From NCBI RefSeq assembly GCF_023715485.1, contig NZ_JAMBOF010000001.1, positions 434,001 to 498,000 on the forward strand: a stretch of 64,000 nt of DNA, given 5' to 3'. The notes beneath the pieces are model-generated. The model had not been told where the DNA came from. It ran no database searches and saw only the letters and a program-made list of their open reading frames with translations. Below are positions 43,916 through 51,827 of this stretch, piece by piece. Within the stretch, counting starts at the first letter, position 1. Each line of letters begins with the position of its first letter. A program made the translations under genes and the position numbers. Source of the stretch: Mesobacillus subterraneus (GTDB lineage Bacteria; Bacillota; Bacilli; Bacillales; Cytobacillaceae).

Positions 43916-44719
43916 TCATTTGTAACTGACAGCTCTTGACTGCATTGCTTTCCAGGTATCAATAAAGCGCTGCTTATTAACAGGGACCTGCTTCTTTCCG
44001 GATAGCGGGTCATTTAGATAGACGGTGTTACCCTCGTAACCCACTAGGACGACGGCATGCAAGTCTAGTGGCGTTTTAATGACTTCTTTGCCATGAGTCC
44101 ATGATTCCCATCGATCGGGGAGTCGATAATCTCCTGTGGTCCATACTACGACCGGATAACCTTCAGACACATGTGCAAGTACTTCCTCAAAATTCTTGCC
44201 TGTAAGATTGATCGCACGGCCAGGAAAATAACGTTCAATAACCTCGATCATTGGTTTTTCAAAAACTGCATAGCCTGCTTGTCTTCCTGTCATATCCCCA
44301 ACGAAGCCTTCAGCCGGGTTGCCCCAGCTCAAAATATCCCCTTTAGATGACCTTTTCAACGGATCATTATCTTTTTTGATTTCCTGGAAAAGTTTCATTT
44401 TATCGGTTTCAGCACCGGCGTATCTTAGCATCATGGCCAGGCTGGTTACTTCGCATCCGTATTTCAGTTCAGGATTTTGCCTTATTAAGGGTACGTTCAA
44501 AAGAGTGTGATTTTTAATTGTTTGCTGCTGTCCAATTTCTTGTGTTTCAGTCTTATCCGTTTGTTGACGGGTCTCCATGTTTTGAATTGGCTTGGGTTTG
44601 TCTGTCATTCTGATTGGTGCATCAGTTGTATGTTTCGTTTGCACTTCATGATCGGCGGGCGAGCCGTGGCTGCATCCAAGCAATGGAAGAAGAATGCCGA
44701 TGAAATGCCACGTTTTCAT
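43916..44719 (-). CDS. C39-like peptidase lipoprotein
   Basis: Lipoprotein of 267 residues with lipobox LLGC (Cys 16), a Thr/Gln/Lys-rich linker (17-72) and a C39_2-type papain-fold domain. The catalytic Cys lies in KYGCEVTSLAMMLRYAG, the His in LHAVVLVGYE and the Asn/Asp in YLNDPLSG. Relatives include BtrH- and YvpB-like proteins of unclear substrate; it is not fused to an ABC transporter, so bacteriocin maturation is unlikely. The RBS is GGAAGGATGA before ATG 44719. Confidence 0.82.
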   Translation of the reverse strand: MKTWHFIGILLPLLGCSHGSPADHEVQTKHTTDAPIRMTDKPKPIQNMETRQQTDKTETQEIGQQQTIKNHTLLNVPLIRQNPELKYGCEVTSLAMMLRYAGAETDKMKLFQEIKKDNDPLKRSSKGDILSWGNPAEGFVGDMTGRQAGYAVFEKPMIEVIERYFPGRAINLTGKNFEEVLAHVSEGYPVVVWTTGDYRLPDRWESWTHGKEVIKTPLDLHAVVLVGYEGNTVYLNDPLSGKKQVPVNKQRFIDTWKAMQSRAVSYK

Positions 44720-44978
44720 GTCATCATCCTTCCATAAGCTCTATCTGTAGTTTAGGTTTTTACAATGGTTTTATAACATGATGTAAATGGAAACAGTGTA
44801 GCTGAGGGAATAATCATATTATGGTAAAATCATTCATATCACAATAATGAGGAAAACCTGAAGAATTATCGAATGGATCCAGCCCAGGTTATTTTTAAAG
44901 AACCAGCCATTTATTTTTCTTAGTTCTGCACATGATACGAAAGGGGTTAAAGAGGAATTGGGGAGGAGATGAATTAAT

Positions 44979-46199
44979 TTGGACGCCCTGGATATATTGA
45001 CCGATCTTGATAATGTCATTCCGTTTTTTCAGCCGATTTTTAATGCTGATGAGCACAGGATTATTGGATATGAGATTTTAGGCCGATATAAAAGCGGAAA
45101 AGAATCGGTAAGCCTTGGGGCCTTTTTCCAGGATGAAAGTATCCCAGAAGAGTACCGGATCGAAGTGGACAACACCGTTTTGGCAAAAGCGCTTGAAATT
45201 GCTTCTCTTCCTGGAAATGAGGATGTTCTTTGGTTCGTGAACCGGAATGCTGAATTATTGATGCTTGATAATGGAGAACAGTTCTTACAACTCATTCTAA
45301 AGTATAAAGATAAGGGACTTCGTCCAGACCAAATAGTCATTGAAATTTCAGATCGGAAACATGGCAATGATCATGGACATATTGAACACTTGTTAAGTTA
45401 TTACAAGTCATATGGCATTAAGGTCGCAATAGATAAAGTCGGCAATGATAGCGGCCAGTTAGACAGAATAGCCGGTCTCGAACCGGATATCCTGAAAATA
45501 GATCTGTCTTCATTAATGTCTAATACACCCGGTTCAGCTTACCTTGATGTTCTTCATTCCTTATCGATACTTGCCCGTAAAATTGGAGCGAATTTGTTGT
45601 TTGGAAATATTGAAACAACGTATCAATTGCAGTTTGCATGGAAAAATGGAGGCAGGTTTTATCAGGGATTTTACTTGCGAAAGCCTGAGGATACCTTGAT
45701 TACTAATAAGGACGTACTTAAGGAAAAAATAAAGACTGAAATACATGGATTCATTTTATCCGAGAAAAAGCGGCTGCAATCCTTTTTCGACTTAAGGAGT
45801 GAATTGAATTCGAAATTCCTCGAGATCATTAGCCGGAATAAAAAGGTCCAAAATAATAGTGAGTTATTGATTTCACTCGGGAAAAGTCTGGATGGGATCG
45901 CTTTTCGGATGTATATTTGCGATGAAGATGGATTCCAATTGTCGCCAAACTTGATTAAAGGGAGGGGGCAATGGCTGCTTCAGCCTGAATATCTTGATAA
46001 AAACTGGAGCTGGCGCCCGTATTTCCTTGAGAACATCATCAGGATGAGAACCGGGAAAAAAGGCATTTTGTCCGACCGTTACAGCGATATTGAAACAGGG
46101 GAAGTCATCCGTACTTTTTCTCTGCCGCTGAATGAAAGTGAATTTTTATTTGTGGATCTCAGTGCTGCTTACCTGTATGAAAAAGAAGGGTTATTTTGA
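44979..46199 (+). CDS. ykuI: YkuI-like EAL domain protein (degenerate)
   Basis: Protein of 406 residues: an EAL domain (about 1-245) and a PAS-like YkuI_C domain (about 265-400). The EAL tripeptide is replaced by EIL (GYEILGRY), and the loop-6 motif DDFGTG is replaced by IDKVGND, so catalysis is doubtful. QGFYLRKP is kept. YkuI of B. subtilis is known to bind c-di-GMP without clear hydrolysis. The start is TTG 44979 with GGGAGGAG upstream; the nearby ATG at 44969 hits a stop at once. Confidence 0.92.
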   Translation: MDALDILTDLDNVIPFFQPIFNADEHRIIGYEILGRYKSGKESVSLGAFFQDESIPEEYRIEVDNTVLAKALEIASLPGNEDVLWFVNRNAELLMLDNGEQFLQLILKYKDKGLRPDQIVIEISDRKHGNDHGHIEHLLSYYKSYGIKVAIDKVGNDSGQLDRIAGLEPDILKIDLSSLMSNTPGSAYLDVLHSLSILARKIGANLLFGNIETTYQLQFAWKNGGRFYQGFYLRKPEDTLITNKDVLKEKIKTEIHGFILSEKKRLQSFFDLRSELNSKFLEIISRNKKVQNNSELLISLGKSLDGIAFRMYICDEDGFQLSPNLIKGRGQWLLQPEYLDKNWSWRPYFLENIIRMRTGKKGILSDRYSDIETGEVIRTFSLPLNESEFLFVDLSAAYLYEKEGLF

Positions 46200-46274
46200 C
46201 AAAGTGGAAAACGTATAGCATTGCGGAATAAGCACAATTTATATATATACAGCCTTCTAAAAAGGGGGATTCAC

Positions 46275-46517
46275 ATGAGCATCTATACAACGATGTTGCT
46301 TTTAGCTGGAGCAGGGGTTCTGGTTGCGGGCCTTTTTTATACTTGGTCATTCGGCAAGGGACAGAAAAGAGCGAACGGCAATCTGGATTCTCAAGTTCCT
46401 GGAGCTGTACAGGGGCACGCTTATATCCGCAATCCAGTATTCCTGACATATATAATCGTCCTTTCCATAGCATTGTTATTTGTCGTATATTTTGCCGTAA
46501 CATCTGCAAGATATTAA
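46275..46517 (+). CDS. Small membrane protein, 80 aa, two TM helices
   Basis: Protein of 80 residues with a TM helix at 5-24 (TMLLLAGAGVLVAGLFYTWS), a short basic/polar loop and a second TM at about 55-77 (FLTYIIVLSIALLFVVYFAV). The start is ATG 46275, ten bases after AAAGGGGG; the longer frame from 46221 lies before this RBS. No family is recognised. It is 75 bases downstream of ykuI and may be co-transcribed. Confidence 0.75.
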   Translation: MSIYTTMLLLAGAGVLVAGLFYTWSFGKGQKRANGNLDSQVPGAVQGHAYIRNPVFLTYIIVLSIALLFVVYFAVTSARY

Positions 46518-46545
46518 CCTCCTTCACTGGGGGTTATTTTTTTTG
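46516..46545 (+). terminator. Terminator after the 80-aa membrane protein gene
   Basis: AACCTCC with GGGGGTT (one G-T pair) around six bases, then A and nine T residues. Confidence 0.78.
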
Positions 46546-46844
46546 CATAGGCTCTGCTTATACTCTTCGATGATTTAGCAGAAATGGATAAGCGTTTAAC
46601 AGAGAGACTTCACTCATCTTTACTCACAACTCATCGGCAAAACGCATAATTTATGGAAAAGTCTTAATAAATTACAATTTTTATTAACTTTTGCGTTAGT
46701 TCGAGTCTTAAAAGGGTAAATTGAGACTGTAAACGATGTTTTATGTCATATGCTGAAGTTATTTTACGAATGAATTTCGTAATCCTATAGGGAAAATGTT
46801 GGTAAAATTGAACTTACCAGTCATCACAGAAAAGGGGGAGGAAA
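46546..46844. other. Intergenic region upstream of the secreted protein gene
   Basis: About 300 bases of AT-rich DNA. Apart from the RBS AAAGGGGGAGG directly before 46845, no clear promoter, repeat or small gene is visible. Confidence 0.4.
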
Positions 46845-47513
46845 ATGGACAAGCGGTCTTGGCTATTATTTTTATTATTTTCATTGCTAATATGGATGGT
46901 CCCATTAAACACATCTGCCCAGTCTGATCTCAAAGGCAGAGATCAAGTTTTTGAATTTCTCGGTGAAGCATTTGATTCTCAGGTTTCATTAAGTGAGCGC
47001 GGCAGGTCGATGGATCAAATCGAAGAAATCCTTGAACCGTATTTTACAGAAGGTTATAAATCTCAATTTATAAAGGAAAATGTTGTGGGTCAAGAAAATC
47101 AGTACCAAACATATGGCACGGATTTTGCCCCATTTTATATTCCCTTTTATGCTTTCTCGGATAAGACAAAAGTGGTGGAACTGAAAAACGAAATATATGT
47201 AATTGAGTATTTCCCTGGCAATGCAGAAGGTCCAGTAAGCTACGAAGACCATTATGAAGGCCTAAAACTTTCAAAAGTGGAAGGAAGCTGGAAGGTAGCG
47301 GACTATTTGTACGATGAAATCCCTGAGGAAGTAATCAATAAAGCATATCCTGAAAAAACCGAAAAAAATAATACTGCGGAAGCAAAAAATGAATTTAGCC
47401 CGTATCCTGAAACTCTTGTTTTCCGCCCGAATTTTTCCTCGCTGAAAACATTCATGGAATTTGGAGTTTTCTTTAGAAATGAAAGCAAAACGCTTTTGTT
47501 AGGATTGCTATAA
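46845..47513 (+). CDS. Secreted hypothetical protein, possibly DUF3993
   Basis: Exported protein of 222 residues with a cleavable signal peptide (about 1-25, ending TSAQS). The mature part begins with helices (RDQVFEFLGEAFDSQVSL, MDQIEEILEPYFTEGY) and continues with beta strands (TDFAPFYIPFYAFSD, VVELKNEIYVIEYFPG, KVEGSWKVADYLYDE). It resembles the DUF3993 family from memory, which is uncertain. It is monocistronic, between two terminators. Confidence 0.75.
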   Translation: MDKRSWLLFLLFSLLIWMVPLNTSAQSDLKGRDQVFEFLGEAFDSQVSLSERGRSMDQIEEILEPYFTEGYKSQFIKENVVGQENQYQTYGTDFAPFYIPFYAFSDKTKVVELKNEIYVIEYFPGNAEGPVSYEDHYEGLKLSKVEGSWKVADYLYDEIPEEVINKAYPEKTEKNNTAEAKNEFSPYPETLVFRPNFSSLKTFMEFGVFFRNESKTLLLGLL

Positions 47514-47521
47514 TATAAGGG

Positions 47522-47553
47522 GAGGTGCCACTACAGTGCGGCACCTCTTTTTT
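47522..47553 (+). terminator. Terminator after the secreted protein gene
   Basis: GAGGTGCC pairs with GGCACCTC around ten bases, followed by six T residues. Confidence 0.9.
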
Positions 47554-47597
47554 AGTTGTTTAATTTATTTAGTTGTGGATAACTACATGTATCTTAA

Positions 47598-47634
47598 TCC
47601 AACTCCAGGGCTGAACGAGGCGCTTGAGCTTTTT
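47598..47634. repeat. Shrunken copy of palindromic repeat family A
   Basis: TCCAACTCCAG is followed by GGCTGA and then GAGGCGCTTGAGCTTTTT. These are the two ends of the 42426-42544 repeat with its middle missing. It lies at the end of the glutaredoxin gene. Confidence 0.6.
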
Positions 47635-47640
47635 GTTCTG

Positions 47641-47880
47641 TTACTCATGAATATTTAAAACCTTTTTTAATTTTTCAAGATCGAACCCGATGATGACTTC
47701 ATCGCCAATAATAATAGTTGGTGTTGAGTATGAGCCATAAAGATCAGTCAGTTCCTTTCTGCTTTTATCATCTTCATTAATGTTTTTTTCGGAATAGGTA
47801 AATCCAGATTCATCCAGGAACATTTTAATGATTTTGCATGGTGGACATTCATTTTGTGTATACACGATGATGTCATTCAT
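47641..47880 (-). CDS. Glutaredoxin family protein
   Basis: Thioredoxin-fold protein of 79 residues. The redox motif CPPC lies at VYTQNECPPCKIIKMFL, and the cis-Pro in STPTIIIGDEVIIGFD. It is likely a bacilliredoxin- or NrdH-like disulfide reductase; the partner is unknown. ATG 47880 is chosen, with GGAGGAAG upstream inside the end of the MBL gene. It begins one base after the MBL stop and is probably translated together with it. Confidence 0.88.
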   Translation of the reverse strand: MNDIIVYTQNECPPCKIIKMFLDESGFTYSEKNINEDDKSRKELTDLYGSYSTPTIIIGDEVIIGFDLEKLKKVLNIHE

Positions 47881-47881
47881 T

Positions 47882-48844
47882 CTAACGGCTTCCTCCATTC
47901 GACTTGTTCAAATAATGGGCAAGGCCCATAGCGCTCACATTAACATCCAGGTAGAGCAGTTCGTATATAGGGTGACTGTCTTCCAACCCTTGCTGCTGCA
48001 AGTGCGTTTTGATTTTATCATAAAGTCTTTGGGTAATTGTGTCGACATGTTTTGCTGAGTCGCTTTCATCTATTAACACTTGCTTTGCTTCCTCTACGAA
48101 TATTTCCAGCCAGCTCTCGACCTGGCGGAATGCTTCCCCAGGGTTTTCGGACATGCCGTAATGTCCGAAGTAAACCCTGTCAATTTTTAATTCTTTAAAT
48201 CGGTTGATAGATTGAAGCATCTTTTCTGGGTCAAATTGATTCGGTGATGTAGATGGAAGATAAAATTCTATACCTTTGCGATAAAGCTGCGGGTAAAAAA
48301 TGCCGGCTGTGTCACCGGAAAAAATCCCATTTACACGGGGATGATAGATACTGAAATGGTGGTTGGCGTGGCCCGGAGTATCTAAAAATTCAAGGGCAAC
48401 ATTGTTGCCTATTTGAAGCGTGTCTCCATCGTCCTTTATCATCAGGCGGTCCTCGGGAATTTCAACGATCGGGTCAAATAACTGTTTGAATTTATCGCCG
48501 TAGACAGCTTTAGCTCCCTGAATTAATCTGGATGGGTCAGATAAATGCCTTGCCCCTTTTGGATGTACTATTACTTTTGCCTCAGGGCAATGCTTAAGCA
48601 TCAGTCCTGCTCCGCCTGCATGGTCTAGATGTATATGGGTAACGATTATGTAGGATATGTCAGCTGGGGAGATTCCGAGCGCACCTAACCCTTCAAGGAT
48701 ATAGGGTACAGAAGGACTGGCTGATGTTTCTATAAGTGTTATTTTCTCTTCCTTCAACACATACGTCCCCGTTCGTTCCGCCATGCTTAAATCAAAATCA
48801 TCAATCAGAAAGACATTTTCAGTTATTTGGACAGGTTTTTTCAA
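47882..48844 (-). CDS. MBL-fold metallo-hydrolase
   Basis: Metallo-beta-lactamase-fold protein of 320 residues. The metal motif THIHLDHAGG lies at about residues 69-78, with further ligands in DTPGHANHHFS, FSGDTAG and YFGHYG. A helical C-terminal region (about 220-320) follows. Relatives hydrolyse thioesters such as S-lactoyl thiols, or lactones. The start is TTG 48844 with AAAGGAG upstream. It is encoded together with a glutaredoxin, which may point to a thiol-linked substrate (inference). Confidence 0.88.
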   Translation of the reverse strand: MKKPVQITENVFLIDDFDLSMAERTGTYVLKEEKITLIETSASPSVPYILEGLGALGISPADISYIIVTHIHLDHAGGAGLMLKHCPEAKVIVHPKGARHLSDPSRLIQGAKAVYGDKFKQLFDPIVEIPEDRLMIKDDGDTLQIGNNVALEFLDTPGHANHHFSIYHPRVNGIFSGDTAGIFYPQLYRKGIEFYLPSTSPNQFDPEKMLQSINRFKELKIDRVYFGHYGMSENPGEAFRQVESWLEIFVEEAKQVLIDESDSAKHVDTITQRLYDKIKTHLQQQGLEDSHPIYELLYLDVNVSAMGLAHYLNKSNGGSR

Positions 48845-49026
48845 AAAAACACTCCTTTAAGATAGCTTTTACTTGTACAACGCCTGACAATATTTTATTC
48901 TGTTAATATTGACATGTAAAGAATTATGTATAGAATATTCTGAAATCATTTTACATGGATATAAATATGCTAATTGAGAAACCTATTGATAGATAATTGG
49001 TTTTCGTTTTGAAAGGAGAGAGAGCA

Positions 49027-49263
49027 ATGTCACAGCTTCAAGGAATTATTACTCGTTTAAAGAATCTTCAAGAGCAGTCAAATGGTGGGGAACCTGCACA
49101 ACGCTTTTTTGAAGTAAATGGTGAGCGTAAATGCCAGGTTACATATCACCCAAAAACTGAAACATACGAATTGGAAATATATAATGAAAAAGAAAAGCCA
49201 AAGAAGTATCAGTTTGACAACATTGATATGATAACAATCGAAATTTTTGACCTTATTCAATAA
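49027..49263 (+). CDS. ykuJ: YkuJ family protein
   Basis: Small protein of 78 residues, MSQLQGIITRLKNLQEQ and so on, matching YkuJ in my memory throughout. The structure is a single helix followed by a four-stranded sheet (QRFFEVNGERKCQVTYH, TYELEIYNEKEKPKKYQFD). Function is unknown. ATG 49027 follows AAAGGAGAGAGAG; the longer frame from 48997 includes this RBS. It is followed by a terminator and then ykuL, the B. subtilis order. Confidence 0.92.
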   Translation: MSQLQGIITRLKNLQEQSNGGEPAQRFFEVNGERKCQVTYHPKTETYELEIYNEKEKPKKYQFDNIDMITIEIFDLIQ

Positions 49264-49268
49264 TCAAG

Positions 49269-49292
49269 AGGAACCCATGTGGTTCCTTTTTT
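49269..49292 (+). terminator. Terminator of ykuJ
   Basis: AGGAACC pairs with GGTTCCT around five bases, then five or more T residues. Confidence 0.88.
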
Positions 49293-49451
49293 GATTGCAA
49301 AATATACATGACACACCAGAAATTTACCCATCAGCTGGAATAGCTTCTGGTTAAATAATACTCACTTTATAGTGCAAACTAATTGAAAGCGTCAGCAAAT
49401 GAATTATGATAAAATGGAGAGGAAAGAAATCCATTTTAGGGAGTTTTCGCC

Positions 49452-49898
49452 ATGATTAGTCTTCAAAGCGGAGAGTTTTTGCAACTCACGATCAAAGATC
49501 TTATGATTCCTTCAGAACGCGTGGCCCATGTCCAAATAGGCAATAGCATGGAGCATGCTCTTCTCGTACTTACCAAGAGCGGTTATACTGCGATTCCAGT
49601 CCTTGACCCCCACTATCGCCTTCTGGGTTTAATCAGCACACCCATCATTATGGAATCAATCCTTGGCCTGGAGAGAATAGAATTTGAACAGCTTGAGAAA
49701 AAAAGGGTTGAGGAAGCCATGAACAAGAAAATACCAAGAATCAACATCCACTCGACTCTTCAGTCCTCATTAGACCTTCTGGTTGATTATCCTTTTCTGT
49801 GCATTGAAGATGACTCAGGTATTTTTGAGGGTATTTTAACAAGGCGTACCGTTCTGCAGCAATTAACAAAACAAGTCAAAAAGCAAAATAAGAAATAG
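49452..49898 (+). CDS. darB: CBS-domain c-di-AMP-binding protein, DarB/CbpB (YkuL)
   Basis: Protein of 148 residues built from two CBS motifs (about 12-70 and 82-140). It starts MISLQSGEFLQLTIKDLMIP and matches YkuL. In B. subtilis this protein binds c-di-AMP and, when free, stimulates Rel and pyruvate carboxylase; in Listeria it is CbpB. It is likely to do the same here, though its partners lie outside the window. The RBS is GGGAG ten bases before ATG 49452. A terminator separates it from the exporter gene. Confidence 0.9.
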   Translation: MISLQSGEFLQLTIKDLMIPSERVAHVQIGNSMEHALLVLTKSGYTAIPVLDPHYRLLGLISTPIIMESILGLERIEFEQLEKKRVEEAMNKKIPRINIHSTLQSSLDLLVDYPFLCIEDDSGIFEGILTRRTVLQQLTKQVKKQNKK

Positions 49899-49906
49899 AG
49901 CATATG

Positions 49907-49936
49907 CAGCTCCCGTCCGCGGGGGCTGAATTTTTT
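49907..49936 (+). terminator. Terminator after darB
   Basis: CAGCTCCCG pairs with CGGGGGCTG (one T-G pair) around four bases, then AA and six T residues. Confidence 0.85.
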
Positions 49937-49956
49937 ACGCTCTCAGAGGTGAACGT

Positions 49957-51471
49957 ATGGGACAAGCCGGAAATACTCAAGAAAAAATGGAAAAACGCGA
50001 GACTAAGCGGCCTTTCGTTTTAGCTACAGTCATGCTCGCCATGTTTATGGGCGCCGTAGAAGGAACGATAGTGTCTACTGCCATGCCCGCGATTGTAGGA
50101 GATCTTGGCGGATTTGCGTTGTATAGCTGGGTGTTCTCAGCCTACTTATTAATGAATGCTGTTACAGTCCTAATCTATGGTAAATTATCAGATTTATTTG
50201 GCAGGAAGCCAATTCTAACATTTGGAATAATCGTGTTCCTGATTGGCTCGGTTTTATGCGGTACGGCCGAATCGATGGAGATGCTGATTCTGTTCCGGTT
50301 AATCCAGGGGATCGGTGCAGGAGCAGTCATGCCTATAGCAACCACTATAGTTGGTGATATTTACACGAAGGAAGAAAGAGCAAAGGTCCAGGGCTATCTT
50401 TCAAGTGTATGGGGGATTTCGGCGGTTTCAGGGCCGGCGCTGGGCGGCCTCCTCGTCGAATATGTAAGCTGGAGGTATGTGTTCTGGATCAATGTACCGC
50501 TTGGAATTCTGGCAATCGCTGGCCTGTGGTTATACCTCCATGAAAGTGTAGAGAAAAAGAAGCATGAGATTGATTACCCGGGGGCGTTTTTGCTTACAGT
50601 CGCAATTAGCTCATTGATGATTGTGCTCGTTGAGGCAGGAACGAATTGGTCCTGGACATCCCCTCAAACTCTCGGATTGATCAGCCTTAGCATTTTTACG
50701 TTTGTCTTTTTCATATTACAGGAAAAAAGGGCTGCGGAACCAATGATGCCTTTTAATATTTGGCGGGAGAGGTCCATATTCATCGCTAATATGACATCGT
50801 TTACTACAGGTGTCATGCTTATTGGCATCTCCAGTTTCCTTCCAGCGTTTGTTCAGGGAGTCATGGAGCGCTCGCCCATCGTTGCCGGATTTACATTGAC
50901 AGCGATGTCCATTGGCTGGCCGATTGCGGCAGCGGTAGGCGGCCGGCTTCTTTTAAAGATCGGATACCGGACTACGTCTTTGTTTGGCGGGGCAGCGTTA
51001 ATACTTGGGAGCATCATGTTCGTGACGCTGACGCCTGAGGCTGGACCGCTCTGGGCGGCTGCAGGTTCCTTTTTAGTTGGCGTAGGGATGGGCCTGACTA
51101 GCACAGCCTTCATTGTATCGATACAAAGTACTGTGGCATGGCAGCAAAGAGGAATTGCCACAGCTGCGAATATGTTCATGAGGAATCTGGGCAATACAGT
51201 CGGGGCAGCCCTGCTAGGCGGGATACTAAACAGCAGCATCATTAGTTATATGAAAAGGAATGGAGCGGCAGACCAGGATTTATCAATCGATACCGCAAAT
51301 GTCCTTCTCAATGAATCCGAGAGAATGAAGCTTTCGATGGAATCAAAGACACTCCTGCAGGATGCACTTACTAACGCCCTGCATTCCGTGTATTTAGTCG
51401 TCCTGGTTTTCTCAGTGGTAAGCTTGCTGTTCATTTTATTCCTCCCCAAAAACGAACAGACTGCAGAGTAA
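49957..51471 (+). CDS. MFS multidrug exporter, DHA2 (14-TM) family
   Basis: Protein of 504 residues with 14 predicted TM helices, EmrB/QacA type. Motif A is GKLSDLFGRKP (about residues 76-86), motif C is GPALGGLLVEYVSWRYVFWIN, and FRLIQGIGAGAVMPIATT is motif B. Its substrate is unknown. Three charged residues in the first helices (Glu in GAVEGTIVSTAMP) fit a proton-coupled pump. It lies between darB and ccpC, where B. subtilis has no such gene, so it is an insertion relative to that species. Confidence 0.9.
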   Translation: MGQAGNTQEKMEKRETKRPFVLATVMLAMFMGAVEGTIVSTAMPAIVGDLGGFALYSWVFSAYLLMNAVTVLIYGKLSDLFGRKPILTFGIIVFLIGSVLCGTAESMEMLILFRLIQGIGAGAVMPIATTIVGDIYTKEERAKVQGYLSSVWGISAVSGPALGGLLVEYVSWRYVFWINVPLGILAIAGLWLYLHESVEKKKHEIDYPGAFLLTVAISSLMIVLVEAGTNWSWTSPQTLGLISLSIFTFVFFILQEKRAAEPMMPFNIWRERSIFIANMTSFTTGVMLIGISSFLPAFVQGVMERSPIVAGFTLTAMSIGWPIAAAVGGRLLLKIGYRTTSLFGGAALILGSIMFVTLTPEAGPLWAAAGSFLVGVGMGLTSTAFIVSIQSTVAWQQRGIATAANMFMRNLGNTVGAALLGGILNSSIISYMKRNGAADQDLSIDTANVLLNESERMKLSMESKTLLQDALTNALHSVYLVVLVFSVVSLLFILFLPKNEQTAE

Positions 51472-51524
51472 TCTGCAGGTTCTTGTTTAAGCTATGTAAA
51501 GGTGATTGCTGATGTTTAAGCTCT

Positions 51525-51711
51525 GTTGATTGGAGTGGAAGGCGCGAAGACTCCGGCGGGATGAACGGGTCAGGGGAGACCCCGCAGGAGTGAAGCGACG
51601 AGGAGGCTCCCCGGGCCCGCCTAGGAAGAATTTGTTCTTTGAAAAAGCCGGCAGTAGGGCTTTTTCATAATTCTTCCCGCGGAAAGCGAAGCGCCTGGAA
51701 CGTAAATCAAC
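51525..51711. repeat. Palindromic intergenic repeat, family B (187 bp), with nested hairpin
   Basis: The ends are GTTGATT (51525-51531) and AATCAAC (51705-51711), continued by GGAGTGGAAGGCGC and GCGCCTGGAACG. Flanking GCTCTGTT and AACAGAGC extend the outer arm. The inner part holds CTCCGGCGGG with CCCGCAGGAG. Between 51623 and 51677 a second palindrome is nested: GGAAGAATT with AATTCTTCC, and GAAAAAGCC with GGCTTTTTC. The outer element resembles a repeat I recall from many Bacillaceae genomes. Confidence 0.75.
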
Positions 51712-51792
51712 AGCCTAGTTTAACAGAGCCTTTGTTTATTTAATTTGGAAGAATTCTATAAAGCTGATAATGTAAATAATCGGTTTTTTATA

Positions 51793-51813
51793 TATAATAT
51801 AAGCAAAACTTAT
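51793..51813 (+). promoter_or_regulatory. ccpC promoter -10 and CcpC operator
   Basis: TATAAT (51793-51798) is followed directly by ATAAGCAAAACTTAT (51799-51813), which fits the CcpC dyad ATAA-N7-TTAT exactly. The site covers the expected transcription start, as expected for autorepression by CcpC. Confidence 0.75.
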
Positions 51814-51827
51814 GAAGCAGGGATAGT

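Noticed and set aside
43916-44719. C39 peptidase as part of a bacteriocin system
   Set aside because: It is a free lipoprotein without an ABC transporter fusion, and no precursor peptide or immunity gene is next to it.
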